NCBI GenBank assembly: GCA_963920705.1
Contig: OY987239.1
Coordinates: 12,635,004-12,699,003, forward strand
Direction of reading: 5' to 3'
DNA from: Odiellus spinosus
Lineage: Eukaryota > Arthropoda > Arachnida > Opiliones > Phalangiidae
DNA length: 64,000 nucleotides
Below are positions 46,400-57,512 of this stretch, piece after piece. The position numbers and the translations under genes are program-made. The notes below the pieces were generated by a model. It searched no databases and was not told the DNA's origin. It saw nothing but the letters and a program-made list of their open reading frames with translations. Positions within the stretch are counted from its first letter, which is position 1. Every line of letters begins with the position of its first letter.

Positions 46400-46470
46400 G
46401 AAGCTTTAAATTGGTCAGGGAAAACATGGAAAAGTCAGGGAATTTTGTTATGAGAAAACTGTGGCAACCC
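46400..46470 (+). repeat. Element H, right-end fragment
   Basis: GGTCAGGGAAAACATGGAAA, GTCAGGGAATTTTGTTATG, then CTGTGGCAACCC: the last ~70 bp of the element seen whole at 18147-19000. Confidence 0.75.
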
Positions 46471-46476
46471 GCCTAA

Positions 46477-47310
46477 TACAGGTTACAAACCTTCCCTAGT
46501 ACCGCCCGCTAAGACTAATTTAAATATATTTATAATCTACAATAAAAGTTAGGCCTAATAAGAGTTAATTTTGATATAATTTTTATTAAAAAAATATTGA
46601 GGTAACTAACCCTTTAAAATATATGTCAAGACGAATAATCAATTAGAAATACTCTATAGCAAACACGCCGATAAACCTATTTCCCTTACTTTAACTTCAC
46701 TGAATTGTCTACATGAGATATGGATTTTGTAATTCAATTAGATACTTATAGATGGCGCCTATGTCTCCATAAAATTCTATTTTCGCTTCATTTTTTTAAC
46801 TTCCCTGAATTTTCTAGTTTTCTACATGAGATTTGGATTTTGTAATTCAATTAGATACTGATAGATGGCGACTACGTCTCCATAAAATTATATTTTCGCT
46901 TCAATTTTTCAAAATGTGATTTTCTTACAAGAATTTCAGACTCTATGCCAATATAAAATATTATTTTTAAATACAACAAATTTAAAATTAATAATAATAT
47001 TAAAATTATTTACGATAATGCTACTACATTGTTTGCAAAGCTTTCGGACGCAAAAATCTTTAATTAAAATTAAAATTAATAGACCAAAATTAGTTAAATA
47101 TTTTTTAACGTTTAAATAAATTGCGTAATTATTCGATTATGGTTTTAAATTTAAAATTAGTCAAATTAACAAATAAAATGATGTCAAATTAAATTAATAA
47201 TTAAAATTAATTAATTGATTGGCTAGTTTCCCCTTATCTCTACAAAACGCGTACCAAAATGATGGTTAATTAAATTTTATACGAAAATTAACTTTAATTA
47301 CATTACATAC
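46477..47310 (+). repeat. dispersed repeat J, copy 2
   Basis: Matches 1900-2653 over its whole length. It has an extra tandem duplication of ~115 bp (GAGATATGGATTTTGTAATT, then ATAGATGGCG) near 46690-46880, and lacks the MITE A present in copy 1, reading straight through TTAATTACATTACATACTGG. Confidence 0.85.
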
Positions 47311-47928
47311 TGGGGCAGCCCAGGTTAAACTTAAATTTGTTTTAAATTAAATCTGCAAAACATTTTAATCTTACAATCTTTGGTTATATAATTTATTAAT
47401 CATCAAAAATATGTAGTGATGATAGTGATATCAGTACAAATCAGGCCAATTTACGTCATCACGCGTGTCAGGTTGATCTAAAAAGGGAGGGTAATTAAGC
47501 CATGAAATCATTAGAATGGATTAGGTTAGGATTAATATCATACCAGTTAAAATTTCGATTCAATTAATTAATTATATTTGTTTTAATTATTATAAAAAAT
47601 AGACGCCTTTAAAGGATCAATTGAACAACGGTTAAGTCTCACCTATAACTAATAATCTTCAAGAGACGCAATTGCTAACTAAATTATTGAATTTAAGGAA
47701 AAAAATATAATAGGTTGTCTTGCCATTGGCAAGACCTTTCAAATTATATCCTAATATTATAATATATTAGTTTTTATAAATATTATATATATAAAATACT
47801 AATTCCATGAATTTCAATTTTTTTTTAAATGGTCGATCTCACTTAAAATTACCTCCAGAGGAATAAATATGGGATGATGGCGCCAACATCGTGTTAATCG
47901 ATAAACGCAAATATTTTATAGAGCTTAA
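47311..47928. other. Unannotated AT-rich DNA
   Basis: No gene or repeat family recognised. Confidence 0.35.
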
Positions 47929-47935
47929 TTATGAC

Positions 47936-48229
47936 CAAGAAGGATCAGATAAGGAGAGGAAAAGTGGGAACGGCGCGGCTCCTACTGCGTCGGCCTAAAC
48001 TCCCACTCTGGGAGAACGGGGGACAGACGGGGGTAGAGATGCTTCGTGGTAAATTGTTGTCACGTGGGTAAAACGAATCCTTTACGAGACGCGCTAGCTA
48101 GCGACCACGTGACAACAGTTTACCTCGAGAATTTCCTATCCCCCCCCTTTCCACCCGAGTGGGAGGTTGGCTCTTCTCTCTCTAACTCAACGCAGCCCCA
48201 CTTTTCCTCTCCTTATCTGATCCTTCTTG
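47936..48229 (+). mobile_element. MITE B, copy 2
   Basis: 294 bp, inverted relative to copy 1. TSD TTATGAC at 47929-47935 and 48230-48236. Highly similar to copy 1, indicating recent activity. Confidence 0.94.
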
Positions 48230-48236
48230 TTATGAC

Positions 48237-49010
48237 GAAATCGTAGCCACCATTATGCTGGGGAAACTAAATGCCTTGTTTTTATTATTTAGTTGTATAT
48301 AAGACGCCTAAGGGATAGGGCGACAGTATGTAAGCTGATAGTTACGTTTTTAGCAACGACTCGAAAAAGGCATAAAATTTTAATTCATTTTTTTTTCCAG
48401 TTTCGTTAAATTAATTTAATTTTGGTTTAATTTTTATAATTCTGTTAAAAATTTGAAATTTAAACTATATTTAATCAAATTATAACAGACGATTTCTTAG
48501 GTAATTCTGACGTCACGTGAAACAGGTTACCTATCTACTTAAAAGAAGCGTAACTTTTTTTAGTTACATCTTAATATGGTTTCCATTTCTTAATCTTGCT
48601 AGCTATGCCCATAAAATGGGGCTCATGGTTCCATTATTAATTTTGTTTTTTTTTCTTTCTTTACAAAGAAACCCCAGACACTTGGGAAATAATTTTAAAG
48701 CCTTGAGTTTTTCATTATCATATATTTTTTGCATAAACATAATGAAATTCATTTTCAATTGAAGTTTTTCTCATCTCTTACAAACTCACTGTATATAATG
48801 CATGCGTGGGAAAGAGGTTGAATAATTTTTCTGGAAATTGCTGTAGATGTTAAAGTCACTCTAAACCCCATTTAATTTTTAGTTTTATTATATTGTTAAA
48901 ACACCGTATTAAAATTTTTCTACCTCTGCCGGTTGACGCCTTAGTTAGGGTCCCTGTAATTTTGATCTATTTGAATCATTTTTTATCGATCAACCCGAAA
49001 ATATCACTCA
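48237..49010. other. Intergenic DNA with a repeat D end
   Basis: A repeat D fragment lies at 48960-49010 (GATCAACCCGAAAATATCAC), broken by element E. The small plus-strand ORF 48517-48762 is hydrophobic but lacks supporting context; I do not call it. Confidence 0.4.
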
Positions 49011-49447
49011 CAGGGTGACCACGTTTCCTATATTTTCACCTCCTTCCTATTTTCTCCTATAATTTAACGTCAATTCCTATAATCTCCTATATTTCTACTC
49101 AAAATCTCTAGTTAAGGGTAAAGTTCTAAATCATACTGTCAGCCGTGGCTGTATAAGATTATTTTAACTGTACATTTTCCAGTTAAAATAGTCTGTAAAA
49201 TTCCATACTATTTAAGCAATTGGATCGTATTTAATACCGTGTTTAAACCGGTGGCGAGAGTTGTGACGCAATAATAAACATGGCTCCTACTTTTAATTAT
49301 TTTCCTATTTTATCATATATTTTCCACTTATTTCTTCCTATTTTATCCTATATTTTACATAAAATTCTTCCTAGATTTTCCTATATTTCGCAAAGAAATT
49401 GCCTATATTTCCTATATAGGATTTTAAAATTTTCAGTGGTCACCCTG
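49011..49447 (+). mobile_element. TIR element E, copy 2
   Basis: CAGGGTGACCAC to GTGGTCACCCTG, inserted into a repeat D copy. No TSD on the right because a further rearrangement abuts it. Confidence 0.85.
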
Positions 49448-49620
49448 CCAGGGGTTCCCCTTGTAAAAAAAATAATACACCCCCTGTAAAATAAATAATC
49501 CAAAATTTTACAAGGGGTACCCTTCCTACTTTTAATTATTTTCCTATTTTATCATATATTTTACATAAAATTCTTCCTATATTTCGCAAAGACATTTTAA
49601 AATTTTCAGTGGTCACCCTG
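49448..49620 (+). mobile_element. Small TIR element plus duplicated E tail
   Basis: 49451-49523 is a ~73-bp unit with ends GGGGTTCCCCTTGTAAAA and TTTTACAAGGGGTACCC and centre ATACACCCCCTGTAAAATAA. Then 49524-49620 repeats the last ~100 bp of element E. The centre matches the unit of satellites S6 and S8. Confidence 0.7.
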
Positions 49621-50888
49621 CAAGATATTTTTTATTGTTTTTTTATGAGAATTTGTGTCAGAGTTACTTGAAAAACCAATTTAATCTAAATTATTAAGTA
49701 AAAAAGAAATTATTCAAAAACCCCATCTTGTCCATTAACCACCTCTATAAAAATCAACCAATTTTACAATGTAGCTGTAGTTGAGGCGTATGAATACTTA
49801 ATGATTAAGAAACGAGCAGTAAAGTAGTCCAAGAAACTCTTCAATAAGTGCGGGAGTTTAAAGCCTTGAAATAAATTGAATTTTTCTCATAAAATCAATA
49901 TCGATGTATACCTAGTAAACATATAGTCAAATACCATTTTAAGTTGTTAGTACGCGCGTAGTTATATCTATAAGAACAGTCTTGACTATAAAATAGATGG
50001 AGCCTTACCTTTACTTACACTGTTAACATAAGATGGAGCTAAACTTATATTCAATTAAATTTAAAGGTTACATCACTCGCAAAGTTTGGCTTGCTTTTTA
50101 AAATAAAAATTCCCCGCAATCCACGTCATGATTATGGTCACGTGTTTCGATATTGTATAGAGAATACAGTTAATTATCGTCCGTAATTATGACACCAGAG
50201 TGATAAGATCGCTTTCGCGCTGTCTTTCTCGTAAAAGTACTTGACTCCATCGTCATATATCATTTTCATTGACATTCTATGGTTTTAAAAGTTAGTTCTT
50301 GTTGGCAGTCGATCTACCAATGAAAATTGCGAATCCATATGGATGTGGATAACGTCTTAAACGTTAAAGAGGTTATTTCAATGTCTCTCCTTTTTGGGGT
50401 TTGAAGAACAGCTGACGACGGTCCATGATCCATTAGCTTCCAAACTTCATTTTTTCCCAAAAAAAATTTCATTCCAAAGATAGCCCGCCAAACCCTGTCT
50501 ACCTCTATATTCTGAATGTGAATAGGTTAGGAATTTCCAACGCACGAATACTTACCTTATTTTTATACCCTTTGATTTAAAAAAAGTTAAGATAGAGATG
50601 AAATATAAGCTTCAGAACCAAATATCCCATTTGAAAAGAGGTAGATAATTAAAGTTTAATATTTATCATTTCACCACGAATGGTGGGCCATATTGTATTA
50701 TGAAGAAATAGACCCTTTGAATAGATTTATCAAAAAATAACCTGCATTATTTATAAGATACGTGCTGGGCCTAATTATTTGATATAATATTTTCTAAAGG
50801 TAGAAAAAAAAATGACAAAACAGGAAATCAAAAGAAAAATTATTGTTCATATCTCGTCTCGGGCTTCGACCAATAATATTAATAATAA
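49621..50888. other. Intergenic DNA with a reverse repeat D copy
   Basis: Repeat D in reverse at about 50093-50255 (TTCCCCGCAATCCACGTCAT through AAAGTACTTGACTCC). No gene seen. Confidence 0.45.
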
Positions 50889-51338
50889 CAGGGTGACCAC
50901 TTTTCCTATATTTCCAATTTTTTCCTATATTTTCACCTCCTTCCTATTTTCCCCTATAATTTAATGTCAATTCCTATAATCTCCTATATTTCTACTCAAA
51001 ATCTCTAGTTAAGGGTAAAGTTCTAAATCATACTGTCAACTGCATGGCTGGATAAGATTATTTTAGCTTAACTGTACATTTTCCAGTTAAAATAGTCTGT
51101 AAAATTCCATACTATTTAAGCAATTGGATCATATTTATTCCACGTTTAAACCGGTGGCTAGAGTTGTGACGCAATAATAAACATGGTTCCTACTTCTAAT
51201 TACGAAGTGTCTATTTTATCCTATATTTTCCACTTATTTCTTCCTATTTTATCCTATATTTTACATAAAATTCTTCCTATATTTTCCTATATTTCGCAAA
51301 GAAATTTCCTATATTTCAAATTTTCAGTGGTCACCCTG
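50889..51338 (+). mobile_element. TIR element E, copy 3
   Basis: Full-length, 6-bp TSD TAATAA at 50883-50888 and 51339-51344. Confidence 0.87.
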
Positions 51339-51344
51339 TAATAA

Positions 51345-53552
51345 TATTATTCCATATAAGTTAACAAGGCCCCTTAGCTCAATACTATCAGCAAAGGTCC
51401 GTTTACAGTGTCGCCACGTTCTTATGAATGTATCACGCTTTGAAAATCAATTGCAATTAATTAACAAAGTTGTAACTAAAGATTTGAAGCAAAAGCTAAG
51501 CCTAAACTATTTTAAAATTCACAAAAATTTGCGTAATATTATTGGTCTAAGGTTCTGGAGGAATCGTAGTCTCATAGTGTGATTGGTAACCATCCAACAG
51601 ATGCTTATTTTTTTTTTTCTATGAAATAATATGTATAAGAAGAGCTCTTTTTCTCCGTGTCTTAGCCAGTTCAATCTATCTCGAGACCACGAGAGCTCCC
51701 GAAAGAAAGCATCACTACTCTTAGATGATTTTTGATTCAGCTAGGGCCTACAAACAATATGGTTAAGTTACGTTACTATAGGTTCACTCTAATTCGAGGT
51801 GGAAAAGTCCAAATAACTTGAGCTAGACAGGGGTGATGACTATTTTTGTCTATTTTTAAGTGAAAGGGGGACCTTTGCTACGAGGTGTTGTTTACTTTTA
51901 TGGAAGAGTAAAGTGATATGAACTTTTGATAAGATATTTTATGACTTTAAGTGTAAACCTCTGATAACTATTTCACGATTGTATAAGGCGAGGTGACTCT
52001 AAAAGACAGGCTAAAAAAACAATCCCCTAAACGGCTTAGATAGAAAAACCAAGAAAAAGTATTGGGAGATGGAGAAAAAAAAAGCATCGAACTATGGGTT
52101 ATACAAAAAGGGAGCTAGAATATATTATTCAAACCTTGGAATCCAATTTCCTGGGGTTCGTGTTCTTTTCCAAGCAACCTGATTGAGTCTTGACAGCTAA
52201 TGTCACTAGGTTGCCCACTGTAGGTGTGTCCCCCGTGCCCCACACTATACCATTGAATTTTTTTTTACAAGGATTGGTACTTTAGTTGTAGAGAGATCAG
52301 AGATTACACAACCCTGATCTATAGAGATGGGTATCTTTGGGGAAAAGTGACTTCTAGAGACGGGTGGCGCCATCTCGTATAATCGGACGGGAAAGACGCA
52401 GAATTACATTTATATCACTCTGAGTAAAGTCAAGGCTTGAGAGATTTCAAATCCGTATTAGGAGACGTTACTACGTCCCGGTTGCCACGGTAACGTGAGA
52501 GACGCGGCTGCAAAATCTTTGCATAATCGCGCCCTCTATCGTGGAAAATTGGCGTAACTAAATTTCCACCTTATTAGAATTATTTTCCGCGTTGGCTTTG
52601 ATAAAATATAAAATATTGGAGGCTACGCTCAATATTTGTGTCCATTCCTTGGTAATCATAAGGTTAAATAAGGTCACGGTCATAGATATTGATTCGCGAG
52701 TACACGATAATAAATGTCACGTTCTTTAGATTAACGGCGAGTGTGTCACCAGTGTCGGACCAACAGCGAACCATTAGGTCTATCTCCAATTGGTGCGTTT
52801 GGTCAATGACCCAACGCTCCTTATATTCCTTACGCTTATCTTGACCATTGGTTATTTGATTCGAGCGATTACATCTTGGAGAAGACGCGTTTTTTCTCCG
52901 TGGCGTAACATCGAGGTGTGGTTATACTAGTTTGGTTAAAAAGGCTATAATTCTATTTGGTTTGATGATTATAATAACCATGTCTTAACTATCAGGAATT
53001 TAAGTTTTTAAATCTATGATTCACAGGGTTAGTACAAGACCTGGAAAACCTGGGATAGTTAATGAGGTTGTAAATTGACCCAAAAGGTCATGGAAAAGTC
53101 AGGAAATTTTTCAAAGGACCCAAAAGATCATGGAAAAGTCAGGAAATTTGGAAATAACTCATAAGGTCATTGAAAGGTCAGGTAATTAAGTCCCAATCGA
53201 AGTAAGATTAGTTTTCAAGAAACAGTTACCCTTTAATACCTCTATTCCAATTTCAGTCGTACTTTATCTTAACTTTTTTTTATCGGAAAGAAACGATAAA
53301 AAAATTGAGTGAAAGAATTCGAAAGATGGAAAGGAAACAAAAACAAAACAAAAAAAAAATCATATTTTATGGATGAAAAAACGCTAGCTCGATACTCAAA
53401 GATGTGAAGAAAAAAGCCGCTTTAGAAGATCTGGGAGTAATGAGGTAGGGGAATTGCAGACAAACTAAATATGAAATTTGGATTAGAGTAGAATTAAATT
53501 AGCTGGATGGAATTTAAGAGGTTATTGTATGTTCAAAAACATCTTTCATCTT
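51345..53552. other. Gene-free stretch
   Basis: Motif K copies lie at 51345-51405 and 51878-51935 and an H-related fragment at 53022-53190 (GTCATGGAAAAGTCAGGAAA). The part 52300-52920 is less AT-rich but has no ORF or exon I can defend. Confidence 0.4.
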
Positions 53553-56330
53553 ATACGTCCGGAAGAAGATAGATACGTCCGGAAGAAGATAGATACGTCC
53601 GGAAGAAGATAGATACGTCCGGAAGAAGATAGATACGTCCGGAAGAAGATAGATACGTCCGGAAGAAGATAGATACGTCCGAACGAATATAGATACGTCC
53701 GAACGAAGATAGATACGTCCGAACGAAGATAGATACGTCCGGAAGAAGATAGATACGTCCGGAAGAAGATAGATACGTCCGGAAGAAGATAGATACGTCC
53801 GGAAGAAGATAGATACGTCCGGAAGAAGATAGATACGTCCGAACGAAGATAGGTACGTCCGAACGAAGATAGGTACGTCCGAACGAAGATAGGTACGTCC
53901 GAACGAAGATAGGTACGTCCGAACGAAGATAGGTACGTCCGAACGAAGATAGGTACGTCCGAACGAAGATAGGTACGTCCGAACGAAGATAGGTACGTCC
54001 GAACGAAGATAGGTACGTCCGAACGAAGATAGGTACGTCCGAACGAAGATAGATACGTCCGAACGAAGATAGATACGTCCGAACGAAGATAGATACGTCC
54101 GAACGAAGATAGATACGTCCGAACGAAGATAGATACGTCCGAACGAAGATGGATACGTCCGAACGAAGATGGATACGTCCGGAAGAAGATGGATACGTCC
54201 GGAAGAAGATGGATACGTCCGGAAGAAGATGGATACGTCCGGAAGAAGATGGATACGTCCGGAAGAAGATGGATACGTCCGGAAGAAGATGGATACGTCC
54301 GGAAGAAGATGGATACGTCCGGAAGAAGATGGATACGTCCGGAAGAAGATGGATACGTCCGGAAGAAGATGGATACGTCCGGAAGAAGATGGATACGTCC
54401 GGAAGAAGATGGATACGTCCGGAAGAAGATGGATACGTCCGGAAGAAGATGGATACGTCCGGAAGAAGATGGATACGTCCGGAAGAAGATGGATACGTCC
54501 GGAAGAAGATGGATACGTCCGGAAGAAGATGGATACGTCCGGAAGAAGATGGATACGTCCGGAAGAAGATGGATACGTCCGGAAGAAGATGGATACGTCC
54601 GGAAGAAGATGGATACGTCCGGAAGAAGATGGATACGTCCGGAAGAAGATGGATACGTCCGGAAGAAGATGGATACGTCCGGAAGAAGATGGATACGTCC
54701 GGAAGAAGATGGATACGTCCGGAAGAAGATGGATACGTCCGGAAGAAGATGGATACGTCCGGAAGAAGATGGATACGTCCGGAAGAAGATGGATACGTCC
54801 GGAAGAAGATGGATACGTCCGGAAGAAGATGGATACGTCCGGAAGAAGATGGATACGTCCGGAAGAAGATGGATACGTCCGGAAGAAGATGGATACGTCC
54901 GGAAGAAGATGGATACGTCCGGAAGAAGATGGATACGTCCGGAAGAAGATGGATACGTCCGGAAGAAGATGGATACGTCCGGAAGAAGATGGATACGTCC
55001 GGAAGAAGATGGATACGTCCGGAAGAAGATGGATACGTCCGGAAGAAGATGGATACGTCCGGAAGAAGATGGATACGTCCGAAGGAAGATGGATACGTCC
55101 GAAGGAAGATGGATACGTCCGAAGGAAGATGGATACGTCCGAAGGAAGATGGATACGTCCGAAGGAAGATGGATACGTCCGAAGGAAGATGGATACGTCC
55201 GAAGGAAGATGGATACGTCCGGAAGAAGATGGATACGTCCGGAAGAAGATGGATACGTCCGGAAGAAGATAGATACGTCCGGAAGAAGATAGATACGTCC
55301 GGAAGAAGATAGATACGTCCGGAAGAAGATAGATACGTCCGGAAGAAGATGGATACGTCCGAACGAAGATGGATACGTCCGAACGAAGATGGATACGTCC
55401 GAACGAAGATGGATACGTCCGAACGAAGATGGATACGTCCGAACGAAGATGGATACGTCCGAACGAAGATGGATACGTCCGAACGAAGATGGATACGTCC
55501 GAACGAAGATGGATACGTCCGAACGAAGATGGATACGTCCGAACGAAGATGGATACGTCCGAACGAAGATGGATACGTCCGAACGAAGATGGATACGTCC
55601 GAACGAAGATGGATACGTCCGAACGAAGATGGATACGTCCGAACGAAGATGGATACGTCCGAACGAAGATGGATACGTCCGAACGAAGATGGATACGTCC
55701 GAACGAAGATGGATACGTCCGAACGAAGATGGATACGTCCGAACGAAGATGGATACGTCCGAACGAAGATGGATACGTCCGAACGAAGATGGATACGTCC
55801 GAACGAAGATGGATACGTCCGAACGAAGATAGATACGTCCGAACGAAGATAGATACGTCCGAACGAAGATAGATACGTCCGAACGAAGATAGATACGTCC
55901 GAACGAAGATAGATACGTCCGAACGAAGATAGATACGTCCGAACGAAGATAGATACGTCCGAACGAAGATAGATACGTCCGAACGAAGATAGATACGTCC
56001 GAACGAAGATAGATACGTCCGAACGAAGATAGATACGTCCGAACGAAGATAGATACGTCCGAACGAAGATAGATACGTCCGAACGAGATAGATACGTCCG
56101 AACGAAGATAGATACGTCCGAACGAAGATAGATACGTCCGAACGAAGATAGATACGTCCGAACGAAGATAGATACGTCCGAACGAAGATAGATACGTCCG
56201 AACGAGATAGATACGTCCGAACGAAGATAGATACGTCCGAACGAAGATAGATACGTCCGAACGAAGATAGATACGTCCGAACGAAGATAGATACGTCCGA
56301 ACGAAGATAGATACGTCCGAACGAAGATAT
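53553..56330. repeat. 20-bp satellite S5, ~139 units
   Basis: Unit GGAAGAAGATAGATACGTCC with two variable sites: GGAAGAA/GAACGAA/GAAGGAA, and GATAGATA/GATGGATA/GATAGGTA. Variants are grouped in blocks: 54181-55080 is 45 copies of the GGAAGAAGATGG form, 55341-55820 the GAACGAAGATGG form, and 55821 onward GAACGAAGATAG. Two 19-bp units with a lost A lie near 56085 and 56205. Long ORFs on both strands are repeat artefacts. Confidence 0.98.
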
Positions 56331-57135
56331 GCCCAAACGAAGAAGTTTTTGACCCAAGTTTCGAATATAATCTTTAAAATAATCTTGGTTTCAGTATAGA
56401 AATTCTGTGGATCTTTGAAAAATGAAAATTTTCCCGAATTACGATGTTTTTACTATCAGGTATCTAGACTGCAAAGAGATCGTTTTTGGGGAAAACGGGT
56501 AACAGCCAATGGGAGCCGAGTTGGCGCGACGTTAGGAATCGATCGTAAGAACGCCGTTGTATCCCCCTTTAGCTTTGACAGCGCTTCTAGTGGAGTCTAG
56601 GCCCCATGTGCTTTACTCGCTCACCCCGATCTAACCAGGAGTGACTCCATTCAGTTTCAAAGCGAGCGAGCTTGCGTTTAGACACGGTGTGGTCATCTCC
56701 AGAGAAACGGGAGAGCGAAAGCTCTTGATATCTAGGGTATACCCAACCTCCAGTGTTTTTGTTAGATAAAACGTTTGTAAGACAGACACGCGCTTAGTAT
56801 TTTGATTCGTCCAGCTTACGAGCAGTGTTTAAGTGTCCAGCGTAATACCGCGATTTTGATTGGATGCTTCGAAAGAATTATTAAAATCATATCAAAGTGT
56901 GAAATTAATTTATTTTACCGAACAATGTTCACTATTATTAGTAAGTGAAAGATATTATTAGTGTCTTGACACTCTCAGTGTGTTGAAGTTTTAGCTACCA
57001 GTGTTCGATTTTACGCGTAGTGTCAATTTTGATTGAACTGAAAGTGGGAAAAAAATCGTATTATTATTAAAAAATTATATATAAAATTGTATGGACTTTT
57101 GAAGATTAGACTAAAGGTTTACAAAAACTAGTAGG
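56331..57135 (+). promoter_or_regulatory. Probable promoter and 5' UTR region of the 57136 gene
   Basis: Less AT-rich than its surroundings, with AGCCAATGGGAG (CCAAT box) at about 56505 and several GAGCGAG words near 56665. No TATA box placed. Identification rests on position before the signal-peptide exon. Confidence 0.35.
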
Positions 57136-57217
57136 ATGAATAAAGGAAGCGAGTGGAATATTTTCAAATGTTGTGTGGTGATTTGTGCAGTAATCATTTT
57201 GGCTGACGCTGATAATG
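57136..57217 (+). CDS. First coding exon of a secreted or membrane protein, partial
   Basis: ATG to AATG|GTGAGT gives 27 residues: a polar start (MNKGSEWNIFK), a hydrophobic core CCVVICAVIILA and a polar end DADN. This is a typical signal peptide ending in a phase-1 donor, just as in exon 1 of both LolA-like genes. No second exon was found in the following 6.8 kb, which is almost entirely satellite, so intron 1 must extend past the window or the gene is broken. Membership in the LolA-like family is possible but unproven. Confidence 0.65.
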
Positions 57218-57429
57218 GTGAGTTATAAAATTCAATTTTAAGCACGCTTTCTTACTAAAGAACATTTTAAGGTTTTTGTAATGGTACACTGCAAAATATT
57301 GGTATAAATATTGAAATTATTTATTATTTTCGTAAATCATCGGATGTCCAAAAAACGTATTACAGAATGATTTTCATTAATTTTTCTGCAACGAAATTAA
57401 ACAATTTAGATACGAAAGGTTGTTGAATT

Positions 57430-57512
57430 GATCTGGATTCAAGTACTTTTACGAGAAAGACGGCGCGAAAGGGCCCTTATTCCTCTGGTGCCATAATTAC
57501 TAATTAAGTGGT
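57430..57512 (+). repeat. repeat D fragment at the edge of satellite S6
   Basis: TCTGGATTCAAGTACTTTTA, then GAAAGACGGCGCGAAAGG and TGGTGCCATAATTAC. It directly precedes GGTACCCTTTGTAAAA, which matches one end of the small TIR element at 49451-49523. Confidence 0.7.

Noticed and set aside
48517-48762. 81-codon hydrophobic ORF
   Set aside because: AT-rich composition alone explains the hydrophobicity; no signal cleavage pattern, splice partner or homology seen.
53514-56357. 947-codon minus-strand and ~370-codon plus-strand ORFs
   Set aside because: Produced by the 20-bp unit, which is stop-free in several frames on both strands.
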